DNA from: Ruegeria sp. ANG-S4
GTDB lineage: Bacteria > Pseudomonadota > Alphaproteobacteria > Rhodobacterales > Rhodobacteraceae
Length of the DNA stretch: 64,000 bases
Direction: 5' to 3'
Assembly (NCBI RefSeq): GCF_000814005.1
Contig: NZ_JWLK01000004.1
Span: forward strand, 310,001-374,000
This document shows, piece by piece, positions 28,068 through 37,102 of the stretch. Numbering within the stretch: position 1 is the stretch's first letter; each line of letters begins with the position of its first letter. The translations under genes were made by a program, and so were the position numbers. A model generated the notes under the pieces. That model was given only the letters and a program-made list of their open reading frames with translations, was not told the origin of the DNA and ran no database searches.

Positions 28068-28448
28068 ATGCTTACTGGTTCCTGCCTCTGCGGCGCGGTC
28101 GCGTTTACCATCGACGGACACCTGTCGCCGCCTTCGGTCTGTCACTGCGGTCAATGCCGCAAGCAGTCGGGCCATGTCTGGGCCTCGACCTGGACCCATG
28201 AGGACAACCTGACCTTTACTGCCCGCGACACGCTGCGGTGGTACAGGGCATCAGACACCGCGCGGCGCGGGTTCTGCAGTACGTGCGGCTCGTTCCTTTT
28301 CTGGCAACATAACAAAGAAGACACGATTTCGATTTCCATGGGGGCGCTGGATGAGCCCACCGGACTGAACCTCGCCCGCCACATCTTTGTGGCCGACAAG
28401 GGCGACTACTACGACATCACAGACGATCTGCCTCAGAAGGCACAGTAA
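28068..28448 (+). CDS. GFA family zinc protein (glutathione-dependent formaldehyde-activating type)
   Basis: This 126-residue GFA/CENP-V-fold protein has the zinc ligands in GSCLCGAVAF, SVCHCGQCRKQSG and FCSTCGSFLFW. The family name comes from Gfa, once thought to catalyse the formation of S-hydroxymethylglutathione from formaldehyde. Most members have no proven role. Here it lies 15 bp before an FAD/folate demethylating dehydrogenase whose side product can be formaldehyde, which makes a C1-detoxification role attractive but unproven. Confidence 0.9.
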   Translation: MLTGSCLCGAVAFTIDGHLSPPSVCHCGQCRKQSGHVWASTWTHEDNLTFTARDTLRWYRASDTARRGFCSTCGSFLFWQHNKEDTISISMGALDEPTGLNLARHIFVADKGDYYDITDDLPQKAQ

Positions 28449-28463
28449 CAAGGATCAAAACAG

Positions 28464-30911
28464 ATGAGTGATTTTCCAACTAAGGCCCGCGTGGTCATCA
28501 TCGGCGGCGGCGTTGTCGGCTGTTCATCCCTTTATCATCTGGCCAAGAAAGGCTGGACCGATTGCGTGCTGCTGGAAAAGAACGAGTTGACAGCCGGGTC
28601 GACCTGGCATGCGGCAGGCAACGTTCCGACCTTTTCGACCTCATGGGCGATCATGAACATGCAACGTTATTCGACCGAGCTGTATTCGCGGTTGGCCGAA
28701 GAAGTCGATTATCCGATGAACTATCACGTCTCGGGCTCAATCCGTCTGGCACACAGCAAAGAGCGGATGCAGGAATTTGAACGCGCCATGTCCATGGGCC
28801 TGTATCAGGGAATTCCGATGGAAATGTGGACGCCTGAGGAAGCGAAAGAGCGTTATCCCTTCCTCGAAACCCACGACCTCGAAGGTGTATTGTACGATCC
28901 GACCGATGGTGACATCGATCCTGCGCAGCTGACTCAGGCCTTTGCCAAAGGTGCCCGCGATCTGGGGCAGAAGATTCTGCGCTTCACACCGGCCACCGGT
29001 GTCACGCAACATGAAGACGGCACATGGACGGTTGCGACGGACAAAGGCGACATCGCGTGCGACTATGTCGTGAACGCGGCCGGGTACTATGCGCAGCGCG
29101 TTGGTGAGATGTTCAAGCCCTTCGGCGGACGCACGGTGCCCGCGATGGTCATGAGCCATCAGTACCTGCTGACCGACGAAGTGCCCGAGGTTGAGGCATG
29201 GTCAAAGGAACACGGCGGCAAATTGCCGTTGCTGCGCGACGTGGATATCTCGTACTACCTGCGGCAGGAAAAGAACGGCTTCAACCTCGGCCCCTATGAG
29301 CCCAACTGCAAGGGCCATTGGATGACCGAGGACGACCCGATGCCCGACGACTTCAGCTTCCAGCTCTGGAATGACGATCTGGACCGTATCGAAGACATCG
29401 TCACAGACGCGATGGAACGGGTCCCATTGATGGCAACTTCGGGCGTTGGCCGCGTGATCAATGGCCCAATCCCCTATGCACCAGACGGTCTGCCGCTGAT
29501 CGGCCCGATGCCGGGTGTCAAAAATGCGTTTGAAGCGCACAGCTTTACCTTCGGTATCGCGCAGGGCGGCGGGGCTGGCAAAGTGCTGGCCGAATGGATC
29601 GTTGATGGTCACACCGAATGGGATATGTGGGCCGTCGATCCGCGACGCTATACCGACTACACCGATCAGGACTATTGCAACCAGAAGGGCATGGAAGTCT
29701 ACGGCAACGAATACGCCATGCACTTCCCGCACCACGAATGGCCTGCCGCGCGCGACAAAAAACTGTCGCCGGTTCACGCCAGGGTCAAGGAACTTGGCGG
29801 TGTCATGGGTGCCTATAACGGGTGGGAACGTGCCAACTGGTTTGCGAAACCGGGCGATGATACCTCGCTTGAGGCTACCCATACTTGGGGACGTTCCGGC
29901 CCGTGGGAGCAGCGTATCAAGGAAGAATGTGAAGCCGTCCGCGATCACTGCGGCGTGCTGGACCTGCCCGGCTTCTCGCGCTTTATGGTCAAGGGCGAAA
30001 GCGCGGCTGAGGCGTTGCGCGGGCTGGTCACCGGCGGCCTGCCGAAGGTTGGACGCATCAATCTGGTGTACATCTCGGACGGTCGGGGCCGCATTCTGAC
30101 GGAAATGTCTTGCATCCGCCTGGGTGAGGACGAGTTCGTGATGATCACAGCCGCCACAGCGCAATGGCATGACCGCGACATCTTGATGAACGCAATGCCA
30201 ACCGGTGTCTCGGTTGAGGATGTGACCACAACCCGCGATACGCTGATCGTAACCGGCCCGAAGTCGCGTCAGATCCTGTCCGGTTTGACCGATGCAGACC
30301 TGTCTTCCGGATGGCTGACCCACCAGTCTGCGACAGTTGCGGGCAAACCCGCTTTCCTGATCCGCGTCTCTTTTGCAGGCGAACTGGGATGGGAAGTGCA
30401 CGCCCTGAACGAAGACATGCCGGCGATCTATGGCGCGATCCTTGACGCCGGTGCCACGCCGTTCGGAATGTATGCTCTGAATTCGCTGCGTATCGAGAAA
30501 GGATATCGCGCGTGGAAGGGCGATCTGTCGACCGACTACTCTCTGCTGGAAGGCGGGCTGGAACGGTTCGTCAAACTGGACAAACCACAGGACTTCCCCG
30601 GTAAGGCCGCGATCCTGAACGAGAAACAGCAAGGCGTCAAGAAAGCCTTCGTGACGCTGACGGTCGAGGCCGGGGATTGCGATGCGCCCTATATGTCCTG
30701 CATCTGGCAGGGTGATCAGATCGTAGGCGAGACCACTTCGGGTGCCTGGGGCTATCGCGTGGGCAAGTCCATCGCCCTGGGGATGATCAAGGCAGAGCTG
30801 GCGAACCCGGGTACCGAACTTGAAGTTGAAATTTACGGGCAAAAATTCCGCGCTGTGGTAGAGCAGGATCAGCCGCTCTGGGATCCCCAGAACGAACGGT
30901 TGCGCGCCTAA
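28464..30911 (+). CDS. FAD-dependent dehydrogenase with GcvT domain (dimethylglycine/sarcosine dehydrogenase-like), divergent copy
   Basis: This 815-residue two-part enzyme has a DAO-type FAD domain (residues 8-390, starting VVIIGGGVVGCSSLYHLAKKG) and a GcvT aminomethyltransferase domain (430-815) that would bind tetrahydrofolate. The histidine for covalent FAD is present in GSTWHAAG. The segment after it, NVPTFSTSWAIMNMQRYS, differs from classical dimethylglycine dehydrogenases. The enzyme should oxidise an N-methyl group and pass the C1 unit to folate. Substrate is inferred from context. It is cotranscribed with the GFA and cupin genes. Confidence 0.87.
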   Translation: MSDFPTKARVVIIGGGVVGCSSLYHLAKKGWTDCVLLEKNELTAGSTWHAAGNVPTFSTSWAIMNMQRYSTELYSRLAEEVDYPMNYHVSGSIRLAHSKERMQEFERAMSMGLYQGIPMEMWTPEEAKERYPFLETHDLEGVLYDPTDGDIDPAQLTQAFAKGARDLGQKILRFTPATGVTQHEDGTWTVATDKGDIACDYVVNAAGYYAQRVGEMFKPFGGRTVPAMVMSHQYLLTDEVPEVEAWSKEHGGKLPLLRDVDISYYLRQEKNGFNLGPYEPNCKGHWMTEDDPMPDDFSFQLWNDDLDRIEDIVTDAMERVPLMATSGVGRVINGPIPYAPDGLPLIGPMPGVKNAFEAHSFTFGIAQGGGAGKVLAEWIVDGHTEWDMWAVDPRRYTDYTDQDYCNQKGMEVYGNEYAMHFPHHEWPAARDKKLSPVHARVKELGGVMGAYNGWERANWFAKPGDDTSLEATHTWGRSGPWEQRIKEECEAVRDHCGVLDLPGFSRFMVKGESAAEALRGLVTGGLPKVGRINLVYISDGRGRILTEMSCIRLGEDEFVMITAATAQWHDRDILMNAMPTGVSVEDVTTTRDTLIVTGPKSRQILSGLTDADLSSGWLTHQSATVAGKPAFLIRVSFAGELGWEVHALNEDMPAIYGAILDAGATPFGMYALNSLRIEKGYRAWKGDLSTDYSLLEGGLERFVKLDKPQDFPGKAAILNEKQQGVKKAFVTLTVEAGDCDAPYMSCIWQGDQIVGETTSGAWGYRVGKSIALGMIKAELANPGTELEVEIYGQKFRAVVEQDQPLWDPQNERLRA

Positions 30912-30929
30912 CCACGAACGGAGTTCGCC

Positions 30930-31406
30930 ATGAGCAAACGATATGCCAAATTGGGGCCCGGCGAAGGTCCCAATTATGATTGGGAAAACGACCACACCTT
31001 TGTGAAGGTTTCAGGTCAGGACACCGACGGCGCATACACGCTCATGGAAGACAATCTGAAGGCCAGCTTCGCGCTTGGCCTTCATCGCCATGACACCCAT
31101 GCCGAAACCTTCTACTTTCTGGACGGTGCCGTTGATTTCTACGTGGATGGCGATTGGCACCAGTGTACCGCTGGCACAACCATGCACGTACCGCCCGGCG
31201 TCCCCCATGCCTGTCGTGTGGCAGAAGGCAAACCGGCAAAGATGCTGATGATATTCCAACCGTCGGGTTTCGACGGCTTTCTGGCAGAACTGGCCAAGAT
31301 GAACGAGGCGGATTTTGCCGATGAGACCAAAATGAACGCCCTGAACGCCCGGTATGATATTATCCCAATGGGGCCGGTTCCACCTCATCCGGATGACAAG
31401 AGATAG
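30930..31406 (+). CDS. Cupin-domain protein
   Basis: This 158-residue single cupin has a full metal site. GLHRHDTHAETFYFLDG gives His-x-His-x4-Glu, and the second motif is PPGVPHACR. The rest is unremarkable. It might be a small oxygenase, isomerase or binding protein for the substrate of this locus. It lies 18 bp after the first FAD/GcvT dehydrogenase and 10 bp before the dehydrogenase-family gene. Confidence 0.88.
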   Translation: MSKRYAKLGPGEGPNYDWENDHTFVKVSGQDTDGAYTLMEDNLKASFALGLHRHDTHAETFYFLDGAVDFYVDGDWHQCTAGTTMHVPPGVPHACRVAEGKPAKMLMIFQPSGFDGFLAELAKMNEADFADETKMNALNARYDIIPMGPVPPHPDDKR

Positions 31407-31416
31407 AGGCGCGAGG

Positions 31417-32469
31417 ATGGCAATTCCAAAAGTAATGTCCGGCGTCTACCTCACCCGGCACGGCGACCTTGACGCGCTGGAATGGCATGAGGATATTCCG
31501 GTGCCGGTTCCCGACCCCGGACAGGTTCTGGTTCGCGTCGCGGCAGCAGGGGTCAACAATACGGACATCAACACGCGCATAGGCTGGTATTCGTCGGACG
31601 TGACCAGCGCGACCGAAGATGTGGATCAGGATGTAGAAGTCGGAGGGTGGGGAGGCGTTTTGACCTTTCCGCGTATTCAGGGTGGCGATCTGTGTGGAAT
31701 TGTCGAGATCGCCGGCGCCCAGAGCGGATTCAAGCCGGGACAGCGCGTCACTTGCCCGATCAACCTGCCGCGCCCACGACCAAACAACCCAAACGGCTTT
31801 ATCGCACTGGGATCGGAAGTCGACGGAGCTTTTGCCCAATTTTGTTTGGTCGACGCTGGTGACCTGTACGATGTGACGGCCTCGCCCCTTTCGGATGTCG
31901 AGGTTGCTGCGATCCCCTGCGCGTTTGGCACGGCTGAGAACCTGTTGACCCGCGCGGGTGTTACGACCGGGCAAAAGGTGCTTGTCACCGGGGCATCAGG
32001 CGGCGTGGGTCTGGCTGCCGTTCAACTCGCGACATTGCGGGGCGCATCGGTCTGGGGCGTGACCAGCTCGGCGAAGGCTGGGGTGGTCAAAGCGCAGGGC
32101 GCGGTTGAGACATTTGACCGCGACGCGTCCTTGCCCAAAGATATGTTCGATGTCGTCATCGACGTTGTCGGCGGTCCAGCCTGGCCGAGGCTGATACTGG
32201 CCTTGAGGCCCGGCGGGGACTATGCCGTCTCGGGCGCAATCGCAGGCCCGGTGGTGTCGGCTGATCTGCGCGACATCTATCTGCGCGACATCACCATACA
32301 CGGCTGCACATATCAGGCGTATGAGGTCTTCGGGCGCCTCGTCGAACTTATGAATGCGGGTCGTATCAAACCCCTGATCTCGAAAACCTATGCGCTGCGT
32401 GATATCAAAATGGCTCAGCAAGAGTTTCAGTCCAAGGCGATGCCGGGAAAACTCGTTCTCATTCCTTAA
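31417..32469 (+). CDS. Quinone-oxidoreductase-like MDR family dehydrogenase
   Basis: This 350-residue medium-chain dehydrogenase/reductase has a GroES-like N-terminal part (VRVAAAGVNNTDINTR) and a Rossmann domain with VLVTGASGGVGLAAVQLA. The catalytic zinc cysteine of alcohol dehydrogenases is not evident (VNNTD replaces the Cys-containing motif), which suggests a zinc-free quinone-reductase-like enzyme. It uses NAD(P)H. The substrate is unknown. The ATG at 31417 follows GCGAGG. The homocysteine methyltransferase gene follows after 12 bp. Confidence 0.88.
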   Translation: MAIPKVMSGVYLTRHGDLDALEWHEDIPVPVPDPGQVLVRVAAAGVNNTDINTRIGWYSSDVTSATEDVDQDVEVGGWGGVLTFPRIQGGDLCGIVEIAGAQSGFKPGQRVTCPINLPRPRPNNPNGFIALGSEVDGAFAQFCLVDAGDLYDVTASPLSDVEVAAIPCAFGTAENLLTRAGVTTGQKVLVTGASGGVGLAAVQLATLRGASVWGVTSSAKAGVVKAQGAVETFDRDASLPKDMFDVVIDVVGGPAWPRLILALRPGGDYAVSGAIAGPVVSADLRDIYLRDITIHGCTYQAYEVFGRLVELMNAGRIKPLISKTYALRDIKMAQQEFQSKAMPGKLVLIP

Positions 32470-32481
32470 GGAGGCTTGGTT

Positions 32482-33375
32482 TTGGCGGATATCACACTTC
32501 TGGACGGTTCGATCGGTCAGGAACTGGTGCATCGCAGCGGAAAGACACCGACACCCTTGTGGTCGACCCGCGTCATGATCGACAATCCGGATCTGGTTGG
32601 TGACATGCATGCGGAATACTTCCGGCGCGGTGCAACGGTCGCGACAACCAATACATATGCGGTGCACCGTTCGCGGTTGGAGCGGGTGGGACTTCAGGAT
32701 CAACTGCCAATCCTGATCGATGCCGCGCTTTCCCAGGCCGAGCGGGCACGAAATGGCGGTCAAGGACGGATTGCCGGCGCTTTGGGCCCATTGCTGGCCA
32801 GCTATCGACCGGACCTGAAGCCCGATCCGCAGGATGCGGCCGAAAAATTCGCCGAGCTGGTGAACCTGATGGCGCAACGCGTTGATCTGTTCCTGATCGA
32901 AACAGTGTCGTCCGTTCAAGAGGCCGAAGGCATCCTGCGCGGCACACAGAATTGCGGCAAACCCGTTTGGCTGGCCCTGTCTGTCATGGACAATGACGGA
33001 CACCGCCTGCGTTCGGGCGAGGCTTTGATTGACATCCAGCCTCTGGTCGAACGGTACAAACCTCAGGCGCTTTTGATCAATTGCTCTCGCCCCGAAGCAA
33101 TTCCCGCAGCCCTTGGTATTCTGGCACCCATGGGTGTCACGTTTGGCGCTTATGCCAATGGGTTCACCGGTATTTCGGATGGGTTTTTAAAAGACGCCCC
33201 GACCGTGGACGCTTTGGAAAGGCGACATGATCTTGGGCCAGACGCCTATGCCGACCACGTGATGCTCTGGCTGGATCAGGGCGCGACCATCGTCGGCGGA
33301 TGCTGTGAAGTCGGACCGGATCATATCTCGGCCATTGCCGAGCGCCTGCGCGCCGCAGGGCACCGGATCGTTTGA
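32482..33375 (+). CDS. Homocysteine S-methyltransferase family protein (BHMT-like)
   Basis: This 297-residue zinc methyltransferase is a TIM barrel with the cysteine ligands in LLINCSRPEA and IVGGCCEVGP. The N-terminus LLDGSIGQELVHRSG is typical. Family members move a methyl group from betaine, S-methylmethionine or a sulfonium to homocysteine. Placed between two folate demethylases it most likely takes the first methyl group of a betaine. I chose the TTG at 32482 because a strong AAGGAGG lies seven bases upstream. The next gene starts 10 bp after its stop. Confidence 0.9.
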   Translation: MADITLLDGSIGQELVHRSGKTPTPLWSTRVMIDNPDLVGDMHAEYFRRGATVATTNTYAVHRSRLERVGLQDQLPILIDAALSQAERARNGGQGRIAGALGPLLASYRPDLKPDPQDAAEKFAELVNLMAQRVDLFLIETVSSVQEAEGILRGTQNCGKPVWLALSVMDNDGHRLRSGEALIDIQPLVERYKPQALLINCSRPEAIPAALGILAPMGVTFGAYANGFTGISDGFLKDAPTVDALERRHDLGPDAYADHVMLWLDQGATIVGGCCEVGPDHISAIAERLRAAGHRIV

Positions 33376-33385
33376 GGAAACAGCC

Positions 33386-34369
33386 ATGCAAGCCCGTTCG
33401 TCGTTCGGCAAGGAAGATGAAGTCGATCAGCAAACACATTTTGACATACTTGTCGCGCCGGGCTTTGTGCTTTTGGAGTTTGCCTCTTTGGTTGATGTAC
33501 TGCGTGTTGCCAACCGGGTCTGCCCCAAACCGCCTTTCAGCTACACCTATCGGTCGCTGCGGGGCGGACCCGTGGAAAGCAGCAGCTGCGCGACGATCCC
33601 GACCGAAGCTATTCCGGCCCGACCGCGCGCGGATTATCTGTTCGTGATCGGCAATTCCGATCCGGATCAACCGGAGTTATCCCTCGGGCGTACGGTTTCG
33701 GACTATACCTATGCCGGCGCTCAAGTGTTTTTGCTCGCCGAAGCCGCCAGCCGGTATATCGACGAAAAGGGCAGTGCCGATATGGCGACCCATTGGGAAA
33801 ACGCATCGTTCCTGCGCGAACGTGGGGCTCGTTTCGAAGCGAAGTTGTCGCTGGCGACTGAACAAGGCCCTGTCGTCACCTGCGCTGGGATGGAGGCAAC
33901 CGCGGACGTGGCTTTGGCCGTTATCGGGCGTCACATCTCTGGACCGGCCAAGATGACGGTGGCCGACATCATGCTGCACGAGAACATCCGCGACTTTTCT
34001 TCACTTCAACCGTTTTCCGGTTTCAAGAACACGGCGACGGGGGATGCCAAGCTGGATCAGTGCATCAAACTGATGCAGGCCAACATCGAAGACCCACTGC
34101 CCATCAATGAAATCGTGGGCATGCTGGGACTTTCAAACCGCTCGCTGGAGCGCAAGTTCAAGTCCTTCTTTGGCACCACTCCCAACGGGTTCTACAGAGA
34201 AATGCGATTGGCCAAGGCGAACAATCTGCTTCTCAACACCACCATGAGTGTCCGCGAGATCGGCATGGCCTGTGGTTTCCCAAACGGGTTTTCCTCGGTT
34301 TACAAAAGTTTCTTTGGCATCACGCCATTTGCCCAGCGGCGGGCAAAGCGACAATCCGTACAAAGTTGA
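33386..34369 (+). CDS. GlxA-family AraC regulator (GbdR-like)
   Basis: This 327-residue regulator has an N-terminal DJ-1/PfpI-like sensor domain (FDILVAPGFVLLEFASLVDVLR, key words LVAPGFVL and SLVDVLR) and a C-terminal AraC domain with two helix-turn-helices (GMLGLSNRSLERKFKSFFG, then IGMACGFPNGFSSVYKSFFG). Pseudomonas GbdR, which controls betaine and dimethylglycine catabolism, has this layout. With the neighbouring methyltransferase and dehydrogenases, a betaine-responsive activator is likely. The ATG at 33386 follows GAGGAAACAG. Confidence 0.9.
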   Translation: MQARSSFGKEDEVDQQTHFDILVAPGFVLLEFASLVDVLRVANRVCPKPPFSYTYRSLRGGPVESSSCATIPTEAIPARPRADYLFVIGNSDPDQPELSLGRTVSDYTYAGAQVFLLAEAASRYIDEKGSADMATHWENASFLRERGARFEAKLSLATEQGPVVTCAGMEATADVALAVIGRHISGPAKMTVADIMLHENIRDFSSLQPFSGFKNTATGDAKLDQCIKLMQANIEDPLPINEIVGMLGLSNRSLERKFKSFFGTTPNGFYREMRLAKANNLLLNTTMSVREIGMACGFPNGFSSVYKSFFGITPFAQRRAKRQSVQS

Positions 34370-34457
34370 TTTTAGCGCGGCAATTGACGTTTTTTGCACA
34401 CTTCCCGTCGCCTATCCATGCCATTCAGGGCAAAACCTCAAATTCGGAGTCATCAGA

Positions 34458-36911
34458 ATGGCTGATCTTCCCAACAAAGCACGGGTCGTGATCATCGGCG
34501 GCGGCGTGATCGGATGCTCGGTTGCCTATCACCTGACCAAGAAGGGCTGGAACGATGTGGTCCTGCTGGAACGCAAGCAGTTGACCAGCGGCACGACGTG
34601 GCACGCGGCGGGATTGATCGCGCAGCTGCGCGCGACCGCCAACATGACCAAACTGGCTAAGTACAGTCAGGAACTCTACGGCTCGCTCGAAGAGGAAACG
34701 GGCGTGGCCACCGGGTTCAAGCGCTGTGGATCGATCACCGTTGCCCTGACCGAAGAACGCAAGGAAGAAATCTATAGGCAGGCTGCGATGGCGCGTGCCT
34801 TTGGGGTTGAGGTCGAAGAAATCTCGAACGATCGCGTGGCAGAGCTCTATCCGCATCTGAATGTCGAGGACGTGAAGGGCGCCGTCTACCTGCCGTTGGA
34901 TGGCCAGGGTGATCCGGCAAATATCGCGCTGGCGCTGGCCAAGGGTGCGCGTCAGCGCGGCGGTGTCGTTAAGGAACGCGTGAAAGTCACCGAAATCGTC
35001 AAGAAAGGCCGCAAGGTCACAGGCGTGGACTGGGTTGCCGACGACGGCAGTGCGTCGGGCCATATCGAATGCGGCATGGTGGTGAATTGCGCGGGCATGT
35101 GGGGGCACGAGGTGGGCCGCATGGCGGGCGTCAATGTGCCGCTTCACGCCTGCGAACACTTCTATATCGTGACCGAAGGCATCGACGGAATGACACAGCT
35201 GCCGGTTCTTCGTGTCCCGGACGAATATGCCTATTACAAGGAAGACGCAGGTAAAATTCTGCTGGGTGCGTTTGAACCGGAGTCAAAACCGTGGGCGATG
35301 GATGGTATCCCCGACTCGTTCGAATTTGACCAACTACAAGAGGATTTCGACCACTTCGAGCCGATCCTCGAAAAGGCGGTGGAACGCGTACCTTTGCTGG
35401 CCGAAGCAGGCATCCACACCTTCTTCAATGGTCCGGAGTCGTTCACGCCAGATGATGCCTATCATCTTGGCCTGGCACCCGAGATGGACAACGTCTGGGT
35501 TGCCGCCGGTTTCAACTCGATCGGCATCCAGTCCGCCGGTGGCGCGGGCATGGCGCTGGCCGAGTGGATGGACACGGGCGAGAAACCCTTTGATCTGGGC
35601 GACGTGGACATCAGCCGGATGCAACCGTTTCAGGGCAACAAGAAATACCTGTTTGAACGGTCGAAGGAAACGTTGGGCCTGCTGTATGACGATCATTTCC
35701 CCTATCGGCAGAAGGCGACGGCCCGGGGCGTGCGCAGAACGCCGTTCCACCATCATCTGTTGGAACAAGGTGCCGTCATGGGCGAACTGGCAGGGTGGGA
35801 ACGCGCCAACTGGTTTGCCGATGAGGGACAGGAACGAGAATACAAATACAGCTGGAAGCGCCAGAACTGGTTTGAGAACTCGGCGACCGAGCATCGCGCG
35901 GTCCGCGAAAACGTGGGCATGTACGATATGTCCTCGTTCGGGAAGATCCGGGTCGAAGGACCCGATGCAGAAAAGTTCATGAACTACATCGGCGGTGGCG
36001 ACTATTCGGTGTCGAACGGTAAGATCGTCTATACCCAGTTCCTGAACCGAAGTGGAGGGATCGAGGCGGATGTGACCGTGACACGCCTGACCGAAACTTC
36101 TTTCCTGGTGGTAACACCTGCTGCGACCCGTCTGGCGGATCAGACATGGATGATGCGCAACGCGGGCGGCTTCAACGTGGTCATCACGGATGTGACTTCG
36201 GGCGAAGGCGTTCTGGCTGTCATGGGCCCGAACACGCGCGCGCTTCTCGAAAGAGTCTCTCCCAACGACTTTTCGAATGCAACCAACCCGTTCGGAACCG
36301 CGCAGGAAATCGAAATCGGTATGGGTTTGGCCCGTGCACATCGTGTAACTTACGTCGGTGAGCTTGGATGGGAAATCTATGTCTCGTCCGACATGGCCGG
36401 GCACGTGTTTGAAACATTGCATGAGGCCGGGCAGGACTTGGGTCTGAAACTGTGCGGCATGCACATGATGGACAGCTGCCGGATCGAAAAAGGCTTCCGA
36501 CATTTCGGTCACGATATCACCTGCGAAGACCATGTTGTGGATGCAGGTCTGGGTTTTGCGGTCAAAGTGGACAAAGGCAGCGACTTCATCGGGCGCGAAG
36601 CGGTCATCAAGCGCAAGGAAAGCGGGCCGAAAAACCGCCTTGTGCAGTTCAAGTTGACCGACGCAGAACCCCTGCTGTTCCACAATGAACCGATCGTGCG
36701 CGACGGGGAATACGTGGGGTATCTGAGCTCGGGCAATTACGGCCACACGCTGGGCGGCGCCATTGGTCTGGGGTACGTGCCTTGCGAGGGCGAAAAGGCG
36801 GCGGACGTTCTGGCCTCGACCTACGAGATCGATGTGTGTGGCGTCAAAGTCAAAGCCGAGGCCTCGTTGAAGCCGATGTATGATCCGAAGTCCGAGCGCG
36901 TGAAAGTCTGA
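34458..36911 (+). CDS. FAD-dependent dehydrogenase with GcvT domain (dimethylglycine/sarcosine dehydrogenase-like), classical copy
   Basis: This 817-residue enzyme is a paralogue of the one at 28464-30911. The FAD domain starts VVIIGGGVIGCSVAYHLTKKG. The covalent-FAD histidine lies in GTTWHAAG, followed by LIAQLRATANMTKLAKYSQE, which is close to classical dimethylglycine and sarcosine dehydrogenases. The GcvT part (about 430-817) ends with KPMYDPKSERVKV. It should oxidise dimethylglycine or sarcosine and feed methylene-tetrahydrofolate. An 88-bp gap from the regulator suggests its own promoter. Confidence 0.9.
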   Translation: MADLPNKARVVIIGGGVIGCSVAYHLTKKGWNDVVLLERKQLTSGTTWHAAGLIAQLRATANMTKLAKYSQELYGSLEEETGVATGFKRCGSITVALTEERKEEIYRQAAMARAFGVEVEEISNDRVAELYPHLNVEDVKGAVYLPLDGQGDPANIALALAKGARQRGGVVKERVKVTEIVKKGRKVTGVDWVADDGSASGHIECGMVVNCAGMWGHEVGRMAGVNVPLHACEHFYIVTEGIDGMTQLPVLRVPDEYAYYKEDAGKILLGAFEPESKPWAMDGIPDSFEFDQLQEDFDHFEPILEKAVERVPLLAEAGIHTFFNGPESFTPDDAYHLGLAPEMDNVWVAAGFNSIGIQSAGGAGMALAEWMDTGEKPFDLGDVDISRMQPFQGNKKYLFERSKETLGLLYDDHFPYRQKATARGVRRTPFHHHLLEQGAVMGELAGWERANWFADEGQEREYKYSWKRQNWFENSATEHRAVRENVGMYDMSSFGKIRVEGPDAEKFMNYIGGGDYSVSNGKIVYTQFLNRSGGIEADVTVTRLTETSFLVVTPAATRLADQTWMMRNAGGFNVVITDVTSGEGVLAVMGPNTRALLERVSPNDFSNATNPFGTAQEIEIGMGLARAHRVTYVGELGWEIYVSSDMAGHVFETLHEAGQDLGLKLCGMHMMDSCRIEKGFRHFGHDITCEDHVVDAGLGFAVKVDKGSDFIGREAVIKRKESGPKNRLVQFKLTDAEPLLFHNEPIVRDGEYVGYLSSGNYGHTLGGAIGLGYVPCEGEKAADVLASTYEIDVCGVKVKAEASLKPMYDPKSERVKV

Positions 36912-36924
36912 ACCCTTGGTTCGG

Positions 36925-36941
36925 TGGGGGCTTTGCCCCCA
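36925..36941 (+). terminator. GC-rich hairpin after the second FAD/GcvT gene
   Basis: TGGGGGC-TTT-GCCCCCA is a perfect 7-bp stem with a 3-base loop, 13 bases after the stop. There is no T-run. It ends the nine-gene block. Confidence 0.5.
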
Positions 36942-37102
36942 TCGTTCGAGCAATCACACTGTCCGCGTCAGAGGCGTCCAGAACATTAGGCGTGCACGCG
37001 CTTGACCTATCAAAATCCCTTATGGGGCGCTTCACAGTTTCCGCGGTTCCCAACCGGGCCTGATTTGCCGTAGAGAAGCACGATGTCAGTCGGAGACCTG
37101 TG

